A DNA stretch of 64,000 nt, taken from positions 1,042,113 through 1,106,112 of the forward strand of contig NZ_CM001024.1 in assembly GCF_000160775.2 (NCBI RefSeq). The letters are read 5' to 3'. The position numbers were made by a program, and so were the translations under genes. The stretch is from Aeromicrobium marinum DSM 15272. Lineage in GTDB: Bacteria > Actinomycetota > Actinomycetes > Propionibacteriales > Nocardioidaceae. Shown piece after piece: positions 56,918 to 64,000 of the stretch. Position 1 is the stretch's first letter. Every line of letters begins with the position of its first letter. The notes beneath the pieces were generated by a model, which did no database searches, was not told where the DNA came from, and worked only from the letters and a program-made list of their open reading frames with translations.

Positions 56918-57799
56918 ATGAAGTTCACCACCACCACGCGTTGGGCGGCGATCGCCGCTGCCGCGTTGCTCACGATCAGTGCCTGCGGCGACGCCGGCAG
57001 CGACGACACCGGCTCGGAGGTCGAGGCCGAGGAGGTCTCGTTCGACGCCGGCACCCGCATGGCCGAGCTCAACGAACAGGGCACCGTGAAGATCGGTGTC
57101 AAGTTCGACCAGCCCGGCATCGGTTTCAAGGGTGCGACGCAGGACGTCCCGAGCGGCTTCGACCCCGAGATGGGCAAGATCCTCGCCTCGAAGCTCGGCA
57201 TCGACTCGCAGGACATCGAGTGGGTCGAGACGATCTCGTCCAACCGTGAGCCCTTCCTGGAGAGCGGGACGGTCGACTTCGTGATCGCGTCCTACTCGAT
57301 CACCGACGACCGCCGCACGATCGTCGGCCAGGCCGGCCCGTACTACGTGACCGGTCAGGCCCTCATGGTCGCCGCCGACGACGACAGCATCTCCGGTCCG
57401 GAGGACCTCGACGGCAAGATCGTCTGCTCGGTCACCGGCTCGACGTCGATCAAGACGGTGGAGGAGGAGTACGGCGCCCAGCCGGCCCCGTTCGACACCT
57501 ACTCCGAGTGCACCGACCAGCTGCTGAACGGATCGGTCGACGCCGTCACCACCGACGCCGCGATCCTGCTCGGCTACGCGGCCGAGAACCCCGACCAGCT
57601 CAAGGTGGTCGGCGACCCGTTCTCGGAGGAGCGCTACGGCATCGGCTACGGGCTCGACCACCCCGAGCTGTGCGAGTTCATCAACGAGGTGCTGGAGGCT
57701 GCCTACGACGACGGCACCTGGGAGGACGCGTTCGACAACACCCTGGGCAAGGGTGGTGGCGAGGCCGGCACCCCGCCCGAGCTCGACGACTGTCCCTGA
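56918..57799 (+). CDS. gluB: Glutamate-type ABC transporter binding lipoprotein
   Basis: A 293-residue family-3 solute-binding protein. The signal peptide ends in the lipobox LTISAC (lipidated Cys23), followed by an acidic linker and the ligand-binding domain (VKIGVKFDQPGIGFKGATQD; GFDPEMGKILASKLG; SGTVDFVIASYSITDDR; KIVCSVTGSTS). A ribosome-binding site (GGGGAAGGA) lies before the ATG. The short GEP/QDV-type N-lobe agrees with GluB-like glutamate receptors. Confidence 0.9.
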   Translation: MKFTTTTRWAAIAAAALLTISACGDAGSDDTGSEVEAEEVSFDAGTRMAELNEQGTVKIGVKFDQPGIGFKGATQDVPSGFDPEMGKILASKLGIDSQDIEWVETISSNREPFLESGTVDFVIASYSITDDRRTIVGQAGPYYVTGQALMVAADDDSISGPEDLDGKIVCSVTGSTSIKTVEEEYGAQPAPFDTYSECTDQLLNGSVDAVTTDAAILLGYAAENPDQLKVVGDPFSEERYGIGYGLDHPELCEFINEVLEAAYDDGTWEDAFDNTLGKGGGEAGTPPELDDCP

Positions 57800-57805
57800 C
57801 CGACC

Positions 57806-57841
57806 GGTGCGTGGGGGCGGGTCCGCCCGCCCCCACGCACC
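57806..57841 (+). terminator. 16-bp hairpin between gluB and gluC
   Basis: A perfect 16-bp stem (GGTGCGTGGGGGCGGG / CCCGCCCCCACGCACC) with loop TCCG, starting six bases after the gluB stop, with no strong T-tract. Such intercistronic hairpins protect the upstream mRNA and lower downstream expression, giving more binding protein than permease. Confidence 0.8.
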
Positions 57842-57871
57842 GATTCCCCCTGCTGTGACGGGAGCTGACGC

Positions 57872-58519
57872 GTGGACGTCCTGATCGACAACGTCGACCA
57901 GTTCTGGCTCGGCTTCACCGAGACGGTGAAGCTGCTGCTCGCCTCGAGCGCCCTGGCCCTCGTGGTCGGCGTGCTCATCGGTGTCGCCCGGGTCAGTCCG
58001 GTGTCGGTGCTGCGCCGGCTGGGCTCGGTGTACGTGGTGCTGTTCCGCAACACCCCGCTGCTGGTCCTGATCCTCCTGACCTACTACGGCCTGCCCCGCG
58101 TCGGGATCGACTTCGGCTTCTTCGGCAACATCACCCTGGCGATGGGCGTGTACACCGCCGCCTTCGTGTGCGAGGCGATCCGCTCGGGCATCAACGGGGT
58201 GCCGATCGGTCAGGCGGAGGCGGCCCGGGCCATCGGCATGCCGTTCGCCACCACGATGTCGCAGGTCGTGCTGCCGCAGGCGGTGCGGCTGGTCGTCCCG
58301 CCGATGGCCAGCGTGTTCATCGCGCTCACCAAGAACACCTCGCTGGCGGCCACCTTCGGGATCGCCGAGGCGACCTTCCGGATGAACGGCATGCTGCGCG
58401 ACAACGCCTCGGAGCGGGTCATGATCTTCGTCGGGTTCGCCGCCGGGTACATCGTCATCGTCGCGATCATCTCGGCCGCAGCTGCGGCGCTCGAGCGGCG
58501 ATGGGCGGTGACCCGATGA
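57872..58519 (+). CDS. gluC: Glutamate-type ABC transporter permease 1
   Basis: A 215-residue HisM/GluC permease with about five membrane segments (FTETVKLLLASSALALVVGV; LLVLILLTYYGLP; AAFVCEAIRSGING) and the ABC-coupling EAA loop (QAEAARAIGMPFATTMSQVVLPQAVR). GTG start with GGAG at 57861-57864. The stop overlaps gluD (ATGA), so the two permeases are made together. Confidence 0.9.
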   Translation: MDVLIDNVDQFWLGFTETVKLLLASSALALVVGVLIGVARVSPVSVLRRLGSVYVVLFRNTPLLVLILLTYYGLPRVGIDFGFFGNITLAMGVYTAAFVCEAIRSGINGVPIGQAEAARAIGMPFATTMSQVVLPQAVRLVVPPMASVFIALTKNTSLAATFGIAEATFRMNGMLRDNASERVMIFVGFAAGYIVIVAIISAAAAALERRWAVTR

Positions 58520-59358
58520 CCGAGGCGAGCGTCCTGTTCGACGCGCCCGGGCCGCGTGCTCTGCGCACCTACCGCATCCTGTCGATCGTCACGGTCGTGG
58601 CGCTCGTCGCGCTCGCGGTCGTCGTGTACTGGCGGATGGAGACCACGGGCCAGCTGGACTACGACCTGTGGGAGCCGTTCGTCACCCCGGCCTACCTCGA
58701 GGTCATCGGCCGGTCCCTGCTGGAGACCCTGCGGGCGGCAGGTCTGGCCATCGTGGGTGCGCTGCTCTTCGGGGTGGTGTTCGCCGCCGGGAAGCTGTCG
58801 GACCACCGCGTCGTCCGATGGCCGTGCTGGGTGGTGGTGGAGTTCTTCCGGGCCGTGCCGCTGCTGATGCTGATCTTCTTCGTGTGGTCGCTGTACGGCT
58901 TCAGCACCAACATCATCGCGCCGCTCGTGGTGGGTCTGATCCTGTACAACGGCTCGGTGCTGGCCGAGACGTTCCGGGCCGGCATGAACGCGGTCCCGAC
59001 CGGTCAGGTCGAGGCGGCCTACGCCCTGGGCCTGCGCAAGAACGCCGTCATGCGCATCGTCCAGCTGCCGCAGGCGATCAAGATCATGCTCCCGGCGCTG
59101 GTCAGCCAGTGCATCGTCGCGCTCAAGGACACCAGCCTCGGCTACTACATCGTCGCCCCGGGGCTCACCTACGCGGGCCGCCAGATCTGGAACGAGTTCG
59201 GCAACCGGCTGCAGACCGCGCTGGTGCTCGCCGCGATCTACATCGTGCTGAACCTGCTGCTGTCGTTGTTCGCCACCTGGCTGCAGAAGCGACTCAGCAG
59301 CAAGGAGGGGGCGGCCGTGGCTGCGATCGGTGGACCGGGGGCCCAGGGAGGGTTCTGA
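58516..59358 (+). CDS. gluD: Glutamate-type ABC transporter permease 2
   Basis: A 280-residue permease with a cytoplasmic N-terminus, a first membrane segment at about 25-48 (ILSIVTVVALVALAVVVYW) and the family core (SLLETLRAAGLAIVGALLFGVVF; EFFRAVPLLMLIFFVWSLYG). The EAA loop is QVEAAYALGLRKNAVMRIVQLPQAIK. A roughly 20-residue Gly/Ala-rich tail ends it. It forms the channel with GluC. Confidence 0.9.
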   Translation: MTEASVLFDAPGPRALRTYRILSIVTVVALVALAVVVYWRMETTGQLDYDLWEPFVTPAYLEVIGRSLLETLRAAGLAIVGALLFGVVFAAGKLSDHRVVRWPCWVVVEFFRAVPLLMLIFFVWSLYGFSTNIIAPLVVGLILYNGSVLAETFRAGMNAVPTGQVEAAYALGLRKNAVMRIVQLPQAIKIMLPALVSQCIVALKDTSLGYYIVAPGLTYAGRQIWNEFGNRLQTALVLAAIYIVLNLLLSLFATWLQKRLSSKEGAAVAAIGGPGAQGGF

Positions 59359-59377
59359 CGCCGGGTCGCGAGGGCAC

Positions 59378-59383
59378 TAGGTT
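59378..59383 (+). promoter_or_regulatory. -10 element TAGGTT, leaderless promoter of the HisN-like gene
   Basis: TAGGTT six bases before the GTG at 59390, matching the leaderless pattern seen elsewhere in the window. Confidence 0.55.
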
Positions 59384-59389
59384 GGAGTC

Positions 59390-60169
59390 GTGACGGTCGA
59401 CGACGACGCCCTGCTCGCCCACGCCCTGGTCACGGATGCGGCCGCCCTGGCCGCCCGGATGCGCCGCGAGCCCGGTCTGGAGATCAACCGCAAGACGTCG
59501 GTGTCCGACGTGGTCACGGCCGCCGACCACGCGGCCGAGGACCTCGTGGTGCGGCGGCTGGTGGAGGCGCACCCGGACGACGCGATCCTGGGGGAGGAGG
59601 GCGCTTCGCACACCGGCACGACGGGTCGACGCTGGGTCATCGACCCGGTCGACGGCACCTACAACTTCGCCAGCGGCTCGGACTACTGGTGCTCGGCCCT
59701 GGCCCTGCTCGACGGTGACGACCTGGTGCTCGGCGCGGTGGCCCACCACGGGAGCGGCACCGTCGTCGTCGGGGGCCCCGAGCTGCCGACCACGGTCAAC
59801 GGCACCCCGGTCGACCTGCTGGACGCGGCGGCCGACCTCTCGCACCTGAGCGCGGCCACCTACCTGCACCCCGCCGGGGTGCAGCGGGACGAGATCCGTG
59901 AGCCGTTCCTGCGGGCGGCCGCGCGGCCGGCGACGATCCGGATGCTGGGGTCGGGGTCGATGGACCTCGTGGGTGTCGCCACCGGACGGCTCGGGTGCTG
60001 GTTCCAGCACACGACCCCGGAGTGGGACTGGTACCCGGGGGCCGCCATCGTGCAGGGGGCCGGCGGCGTGGCCCGCCAGGTGGTCGCCCACGGCGTCACG
60101 TGGTCGGTCGCCGGACCGGCCGAGGCGGTCGGCGAGCTCGCCCGGTCGCTCGAGGGAGCCGGGTCGTGA
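59390..60169 (+). CDS. Inositol-monophosphatase-family phosphatase (HisN-like)
   Basis: A 259-residue IMPase-fold, metal-dependent phosphatase with the metal site GEEG and DPVDGTYNF, and WDWYPGAAIVQGAGG near the C-terminus. Actinobacterial members in this group include histidinol-phosphate phosphatase HisN, but inositol-1-phosphatase or CysQ-like activity cannot be excluded. The stop overlaps the LOG gene (GTGA). Confidence 0.82.
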   Translation: MTVDDDALLAHALVTDAAALAARMRREPGLEINRKTSVSDVVTAADHAAEDLVVRRLVEAHPDDAILGEEGASHTGTTGRRWVIDPVDGTYNFASGSDYWCSALALLDGDDLVLGAVAHHGSGTVVVGGPELPTTVNGTPVDLLDAAADLSHLSAATYLHPAGVQRDEIREPFLRAAARPATIRMLGSGSMDLVGVATGRLGCWFQHTTPEWDWYPGAAIVQGAGGVARQVVAHGVTWSVAGPAEAVGELARSLEGAGS

Positions 60170-60747
60170 GCCCCGGCAGCGTCACCGTCTTCTGTGGGTC
60201 GCGGTTCGGTGACGACCCCGCGTACCTCGAGGCGGCGCGGACGACGGGCCGGACGCTGGCAGAGCGCGGCATCACGACGGTCTACGGCGGGGGACGGGTC
60301 GGACTCATGGGAGCGCTCGCCGACGCCGCGCTCGAGGCCGGGGGTCGCGTGGTCGGGGTCATCCCCCGAGCGCTCGACGATCGCGAGCTGACCCACCGGG
60401 GCGTCACCGAGCTGCACGTCGTGGACTCCATGCACGCCCGCAAGGCCCTGATGGCCGAGCGGGGCGAGGCCTTCCTGGCCCTGCCCGGTGGCGCCGGGAC
60501 GATCGAGGAGATCACCGAGCAGTGGACGTGGGCCCAGCTCTCGATCCACGCCAAGCGATGCGGACTGCTGGACGTCGGCGGCTTCTGGCAGCCGTTCCGT
60601 GCGACGGTCGAGCAGATGGTGCGGGCCGGCTTCGTCAGCCCCGAGCACGCGACGATCCTCAGCTTCGGGGACGACCTGGACGACCTGCTGGACCGGCTGG
60701 CCGCGCCGGCCGGCTGGGGCCTCAAGGAGGGCGACCTCCGGGCGTGA
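60166..60747 (+). CDS. LOG-family protein (cytokinin riboside 5'-monophosphate phosphoribohydrolase type)
   Basis: A 193-residue LOG protein with the nucleotide motifs GGGRVGLMG and LPGGAGTIEEITEQWTW. It cleaves N6-modified or plain AMP to base and ribose-5-phosphate in characterised members; the bacterial role is usually nucleotide salvage or a cytokinin by-product. GTG start in the overlap with the HisN-like gene. Confidence 0.9.
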   Translation: MSPGSVTVFCGSRFGDDPAYLEAARTTGRTLAERGITTVYGGGRVGLMGALADAALEAGGRVVGVIPRALDDRELTHRGVTELHVVDSMHARKALMAERGEAFLALPGGAGTIEEITEQWTWAQLSIHAKRCGLLDVGGFWQPFRATVEQMVRAGFVSPEHATILSFGDDLDDLLDRLAAPAGWGLKEGDLRA

Positions 60748-60835
60748 GGTGACTCACGGTCCGCGCACCCTCCGTTGGGCGACACGTCACCCGCGCGTCG
60801 CCGACCGGACAGGTGGGTGCGCCAGCGTCGTGGTC

Positions 60836-62005
60836 ATGAGGATCGCCATCGTTGCCGAATCGTTCCTGCCCCAGACCAACGGCGTCGTCAACTCCGTGCT
60901 GCACGTGCTCGAGCACCTGCAACGGAGAGGTGACGAGGTCGTCGTGATCGTCCCCGACGCCGCCGGGGACGTCCCCAGCGAGGTCTTCGGTGCCCGGGTC
61001 GTCACCGTGCCGGCCTGGTCGCTGCCGATGTACTCCGACGTGCGGGTCGCCACCGGCGGGGCGGGACGCCTGGTGCGGCTGCTGGGCGAGTTCGGGCCCG
61101 ACGTCGTCCACCTCGCCTCCCCGTTCGTGCTCGGGTGGCGAGCCACCCTCGCGGCCCGCGAGCTGGGCATCCCGATCGTGGCGGTCTACCAGACCGACGT
61201 GCCGAGCTACGCCGCCGGCTACGGGATGCCCTGGGCCGAGAAGCTGTTCTGGCGCCGCGTGTGCGACATCCACGACCGCGCCACCGTCACCCTCGCGCCC
61301 TCGACCTCGGCCGTCGCCGCGTTGGAGGCGCACGGCGTCGAACGGATCGCGGTGTGGCGTCGAGGCGTCGACACCGACCTGTTCACGCCCGACCGCCGCG
61401 ACCTCGCCCTGCGGCAGCAGCTGGCGCCGTCGGGGGAGCGACTGATCGGTTTCGTCGGGCGCCTCGCCCCCGAGAAGCAGGTCGCCGACCTCGCGGCCCT
61501 CGACGGGCTCCCGGGCACCCGGCTGGTCGTCATCGGGGACGGGCCGGAGCGCAGTCGACTCGAGGGCCTGCTGCCCGGGGCCCACTTCACCGGGATGCTC
61601 CACGGAGCAGACCTCGCCCGCCACATGGCCGCCCTCGACGTCCTGGTCAACCCGGGGGAGACCGAGACGTTCTGCCAGGTCGTGCAGGAGGGTCTGGCGT
61701 CGGGGGTTCCGGTCGTCGCGGTCGCCAAGGGCGGGCCGGTCGACCTGGTCGACGAGAGCCGCACCGGCTGGTTGTACGCGCCCGGTGACCTCGCCGGGAT
61801 GCGGGCCCGGGTGCTCGACCTGGTGGGTGACGAGTCGAAGCGTCGCGCCTTCGGCGTGGCTGCCCGCCGGTCGGTGATGGGCCGGCGGTGGTCGGCCCTC
61901 TGCGGTGAGCTGGTGGGTCACTACTCCGCCGCGGTCGCCGTCGACCAGCCCGAGGAACCGTTCCCGCTCGGCCTCCTGCGTCGGAGGGACCGCGCACGCC
62001 GTTGA
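60836..62005 (+). CDS. GT4 glycosyltransferase, mannosyltransferase MgtA-like
   Basis: A 389-residue GT-B enzyme. The N-domain has VAESFLPQTNGVVNSVLHVLEHL and a DVVHLASPFVLGWRATL acceptor region. The C-domain has GFVGRLAPEKQVADLAAL, the FTGMLHGADLARHMAALDVLVNPGETETFCQVVQEGLASG E-x7-E-type donor site. It resembles GDP-mannose-dependent alpha-mannosyltransferases acting on lipid acceptors (MgtA/PimB-like). It has its own small upstream gap of 88 bases. Confidence 0.85.
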   Translation: MRIAIVAESFLPQTNGVVNSVLHVLEHLQRRGDEVVVIVPDAAGDVPSEVFGARVVTVPAWSLPMYSDVRVATGGAGRLVRLLGEFGPDVVHLASPFVLGWRATLAARELGIPIVAVYQTDVPSYAAGYGMPWAEKLFWRRVCDIHDRATVTLAPSTSAVAALEAHGVERIAVWRRGVDTDLFTPDRRDLALRQQLAPSGERLIGFVGRLAPEKQVADLAALDGLPGTRLVVIGDGPERSRLEGLLPGAHFTGMLHGADLARHMAALDVLVNPGETETFCQVVQEGLASGVPVVAVAKGGPVDLVDESRTGWLYAPGDLAGMRARVLDLVGDESKRRAFGVAARRSVMGRRWSALCGELVGHYSAAVAVDQPEEPFPLGLLRRRDRARR

Positions 62006-62007
62006 GG

Positions 62008-62376
62008 TCAGCGGCCGCGCAGCCGGTCGATCGCGCGGCGATCACGTTTGGTCGGACGCCCGGCCCCGGGATCGCGGCGGGGGGCGATCGGCCGTTCGGC
62101 CTTCGGCGGTGGCGGTGGGGAGTGGTCGGTGAAGCACCCTGCGGCCACGGGGGCGCCGACCCGCTTGGCGATGAGTCGCGTCACCACGACCACCCGGGGT
62201 CCGCCGGGCGTCGTGGCCTCGACCCGGTCGCCCACCCGCAACGGCTGCGCGGGCTTGGCTCGATGACCGTTGACATGGACGTGCCCGCCCTTGCAGGCGG
62301 CCGTGGCGGCGGCACGGCTCGAGAACAGGCGGACGGCCCACACCCAGGCGTCGGTACGCACCGTGCTGGTCTCCAT
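62008..62376 (-). CDS. S4-domain RNA-binding protein (Hsp15-like)
   Basis: A 122-residue protein beginning VRTDAWVWAVRLFSSRAAATAACKGGHVHVNGHRAKPAQPLRVGD, a full S4 fold as in Hsp15/YrfH, followed by a Pro/basic tail (RRDPGAGRPTKRDRRAIDRLRGR). The likely role is binding of 50S-nascent-chain complexes or rRNA. ATG 62376 is chosen over longer frames since nothing before it is S4-like. It is convergent with the glycosyltransferase, two bases apart, and divergent from the next S4 gene. Confidence 0.87.
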   Translation of the reverse strand: METSTVRTDAWVWAVRLFSSRAAATAACKGGHVHVNGHRAKPAQPLRVGDRVEATTPGGPRVVVVTRLIAKRVGAPVAAGCFTDHSPPPPPKAERPIAPRRDPGAGRPTKRDRRAIDRLRGR

Positions 62377-62384
62377 GTGACCAG

Positions 62385-62394
62385 ACTCTAGGCT
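62385..62394 (+). promoter_or_regulatory. Overlapping divergent -10 elements for the two S4 genes
   Basis: TAGGCT (62389-62394, plus) lies six bases before ATG 62401. TAGAGT (62390-62385, minus) lies eight bases before ATG 62376. The two share a CTAG core, so only one polymerase can use the site at a time. Confidence 0.5.
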
Positions 62395-62400
62395 GGCCCG

Positions 62401-62631
62401 ATGACCGACGACACCGAGACCGTGAGCATCACCGGCGACATGATCCGTCTCGGACAGCTGTTGAAGTTCGCCGACGTGGCGGAGTCGGGAGCGCAGGCCG
62501 CAGCCATCATCGGCAGTGGCGACGTGTCGGTCGACGGTGAGACCGAGACCCGGCGGGGGCGCCAGCTGACCCGGGGAGCCGTGGTGCAGATCGACCTCCC
62601 CGGCGGGCCCCGCCGGCTGCGGGTGGGCTGA
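62401..62631 (+). CDS. Small S4-domain protein (YaaA/RlbA-like)
   Basis: A 76-residue protein consisting almost only of an S4 domain (MIRLGQLLKFADVAESGAQAAAIIGSGDVSVDGETETRRGRQL). Similar small S4 proteins are found beside recF or ribosomal genes. RNA target unknown. It is divergently paired with a second S4 gene, an unusual arrangement. Confidence 0.83.
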   Translation: MTDDTETVSITGDMIRLGQLLKFADVAESGAQAAAIIGSGDVSVDGETETRRGRQLTRGAVVQIDLPGGPRRLRVG

Positions 62632-62638
62632 TCGCGGG

Positions 62639-63445
62639 GTGCGCGGCGTCGAGCTCGTCCCTGACCGGGCGAGGCCGGGCGGGTGGACCCTGCGGGTCGA
62701 CGGCACGGAGCAGTCCTACGTCGTCCTCGACGACCCCCTGCACCTGGAGTTCGAGTACGTCCGCCGCATGGCCGACGTGCTCGACGTGATCGAGACGCCG
62801 GACCGGCTGCGGGTCGTGCACGTCGGAGGAGCGGCGATGACCCTGCCGCGCTACGTGGCAGCGACGCGCCCCGGCACGGCCCAGGTCGTGCTGGAGCCCG
62901 ATGAGGAGCTCACCGACCTGGTGCGCGCGCGGCTGCCCCTGCCGGACCGCAGCGGCATCAAGGTGCGTCCGGTCGGCGGCCGGGCCGGGATCGCCGCGAT
63001 GCGCGACGACTGGGCCGACGTGGTCGTGCTCGACGCCTTCGACGGCGCGCAGGTCCCGGCCGAGCTGGTCACCCGTGAGTTCCTCGCCGACGTGGCGCGC
63101 GTGCTGGTGGGTGGGGGACTGGTGCTGCTCAACCTGGCCGACCGGGCGCCGTTCCCCTGGCTCAGGCGGGTGCTGGCCGGGGTGGGCGAGGAGTTCGGGA
63201 CCGTGGTGGCGAGCGGCGAACCGGCGACGTTGAAGGGCCGCCGGTCCGGCAACGTCCTGCTGGTCGCGTCGACCGCCGCGGTGCCGTGGCGCGACCTGGC
63301 CCGCCGGGCGGCCGGCGCGCCGCTGCCGTACCGGGTCCTCGACCCGCGCGAGACGCGCGACCGGTTCGGCGGCGGCACCGCCTTCAGCGACGCCGACACC
63401 GCCCCGTCGCCGGCGCCGCCCGGTGGTGCGGCCCACTTCGGATGA
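62639..63445 (+). CDS. Spermidine-synthase-fold protein
   Basis: A 268-residue protein with the class I AdoMet-type fold of the polyamine synthases: VRRMADVLDVIETPDRLRVVHVGGAAMTLPRYVAATRPGTAQVVLEPDEEL and DVVVLDAFDGAQVPAELVTREFLADVARVLVGGGLVLLNL. The strict GGGDG signature of true spermidine synthase is altered (VGGAAMTL), so it probably is not an aminopropyltransferase. Common soluble actinobacterial form. It follows the small S4 gene by seven bases. Confidence 0.8.
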   Translation: MRGVELVPDRARPGGWTLRVDGTEQSYVVLDDPLHLEFEYVRRMADVLDVIETPDRLRVVHVGGAAMTLPRYVAATRPGTAQVVLEPDEELTDLVRARLPLPDRSGIKVRPVGGRAGIAAMRDDWADVVVLDAFDGAQVPAELVTREFLADVARVLVGGGLVLLNLADRAPFPWLRRVLAGVGEEFGTVVASGEPATLKGRRSGNVLLVASTAAVPWRDLARRAAGAPLPYRVLDPRETRDRFGGGTAFSDADTAPSPAPPGGAAHFG

Positions 63446-63449
63446 GCGG

Positions 63450-63872
63450 TCAGGAGAGCCGGGACCGCCAGCCGTCCAGGTCGGTGACGTCGAAGGCTGC
63501 AGCGTCACCCTGGCCGCCGGAGTCCCAGGTGACGAGCAACAGGTCGTGCTCGACCGTCCGGCCGAGGAAGTGCCGGGTGGAGGTGACCGACGTGATCTGC
63601 GCGCGGTCGACCAGCACCTGGCGCTCCGGCCACACCTGGACGAAGGCCAGCTGATCCGGTCCCACCGCGAGGGTGCCGGGGCCGGGGCTCTGGTGCCGGC
63701 CCTGGGAGGCGATGCCGAACAGGGCCGCGGCACCGCTGTGGGTGGGACGCACGGCGGCGACCCGCTCACGGTGCCTCCGGCGGACGCCCCGTACCCGGAA
63801 GGCCCCGATGAGCCCCACCGTCACGATGCCCACGGCGACGCCGCTGACGACGATGAGCAGCAGGTCGATCAC
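63450..63872 (-). CDS. Hypothetical single-pass membrane protein
   Basis: A 140-residue protein. From GTG 63872 it begins VIDLLLIVVSGVAVGIVTVGLIGAF, one N-terminal membrane segment, then a basic stop-transfer (RVRGVRRRHRERVAAVRPT) and a cytoplasmic domain of beta-rich appearance (LAFVQVWPERQVLVDRAQITSVTSTRHFLGR) that resembles a small PH-like fold. Upstream codons in the frame (to 63941) look non-coding. It is convergent with the previous gene (four-base gap). Confidence 0.65.
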   Translation of the reverse strand: MIDLLLIVVSGVAVGIVTVGLIGAFRVRGVRRRHRERVAAVRPTHSGAAALFGIASQGRHQSPGPGTLAVGPDQLAFVQVWPERQVLVDRAQITSVTSTRHFLGRTVEHDLLLVTWDSGGQGDAAAFDVTDLDGWRSRLS

Positions 63873-63888
63873 GGTGGTGCCCCGGCCG

Positions 63889-64000
63889 TCAGGCCTGCAG
63901 CGCGGCGGCCAGCGCGTCGACCGCCCGGTCGATCTCGTCACGGGAGATGACCAGCGGGGGAGCCATGCGCAAGGTGCGTTCGTGGGTCTCCTTGCAGAGC
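63889..64000 (-). CDS. rocD: Ornithine aminotransferase, C-terminal end (window cuts the gene)
   Basis: Only the last 36 residues are in the window: LCKETHERTLRMAPPLVISR, then DEIDRAVDALAAALQA before the TGA (63891-63889). The CKETHxxTxRxAPPLVI pattern is the usual C-terminus of ornithine-oxo-acid aminotransferase, an ornithine-catabolic class III enzyme. Another class III aminotransferase is possible. It stops 16 bases before the start of the membrane protein on the same strand. Confidence 0.75.
   Translation of the reverse strand, partial: LCKETHERTLRMAPPLVISRDEIDRAVDALAAALQA

Noticed and set aside
62639..63445. True spermidine synthase
   Set aside because: The glycine-rich signature and the aminopropyl-binding residues are altered, so only the fold is claimed.

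Overview
The window is about 64 kb of high-GC actinobacterial chromosome. The coding content, the 16S-23S-5S operon without spacer tRNAs, the type of the arg cluster, the SteA/SteB, ScpA/ScpB and TlyA genes and the many TANNNT-type leaderless promoters all point to Actinomycetia. The rRNA and gene content look most like Nocardioidaceae (Aeromicrobium-like), but that is an impression, not a database result. The gene order infC-rpmI-rplT-trmH-pheST-arg...mpg-tyrS...tlyA-nadK-recN-steAB-pyrG-nudix-xerD-parA-scpAB-rluB-cmk-der follows, from memory, the order of the Rv1641-Rv1713 stretch of Mycobacterium tuberculosis, so most of the window is conserved core.

Layout. 1-2.5 kb: the end of hisG, a PH-domain membrane protein, an SseB-like protein and a convergent ACT-GNAT protein. 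2.5-9.6 kb: infC (ATC start codon, leader hairpin), rpmI, rplT, a SpoU rRNA methyltransferase, a PAS histidine kinase, pheS and pheT. 9.7-18.5 kb: a complete arginine pathway, argG then argCJBDFRH, with every junction after argC overlapped by 1-4 bases, including a 16-codon mini-ORF that bridges argC and argJ. 18.5-24.2 kb: the accessory system of most interest, a 1287-residue Pls/PosA-type single-module NRPS (adenylation, carrier, six membrane segments and three repeated C-terminal soluble domains), a coupled M1 zinc aminopeptidase and a convergent Sfp-type phosphopantetheinyl transferase. By hand alignment the adenylation pocket reads like a lysine pocket. The set resembles the epsilon-poly-lysine synthetase/degrading-enzyme pair and is inserted between argH and the mpg DNA glycosylase.

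24.2-32.5 kb: mpg, a DsbA-like oxidoreductase with an unannotated 36-residue CxxxxC partner ORF, tyrS, and a full rRNA operon (two promoters, boxA-like motifs, pre-23S processing stem, UUCG terminator). 32.6-52.3 kb: dense core genes (TPR protein, SSB-like, HAD, TlyA, NAD kinase, RecN, SteA/SteB, pyrG with a structured leader, Nudix, XerD, ParA with a ribbon-helix-helix-like partner, ScpA/ScpB, RluB, TyrA, Cmk, PlsC, Der, a RluA-type synthase) ending in tRNA-Pro(GGG). An intact IS481-type element (1305 bp, 26-bp inverted repeats, 15-bp target duplication) sits 3 bases past the tRNA and has duplicated its 3' end. 53.7-64 kb: an alpha/beta hydrolase, a tandem GNAT protein, a GluABCD-type amino acid ABC transporter with a 16-bp hairpin between gluB and gluC, HisN-like phosphatase, LOG protein, mannosyltransferase-like GT4, two divergent S4 proteins, a spermidine-synthase-fold protein, a membrane protein and the end of an ornithine aminotransferase.

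Functionally, most of the window supports translation, nucleotide and arginine supply, chromosome segregation and division. The NRPS/M1/PPTase trio is the one clear specialised-metabolism island. It can use amino acids made by neighbouring pathways and is the best candidate for an undescribed system here.
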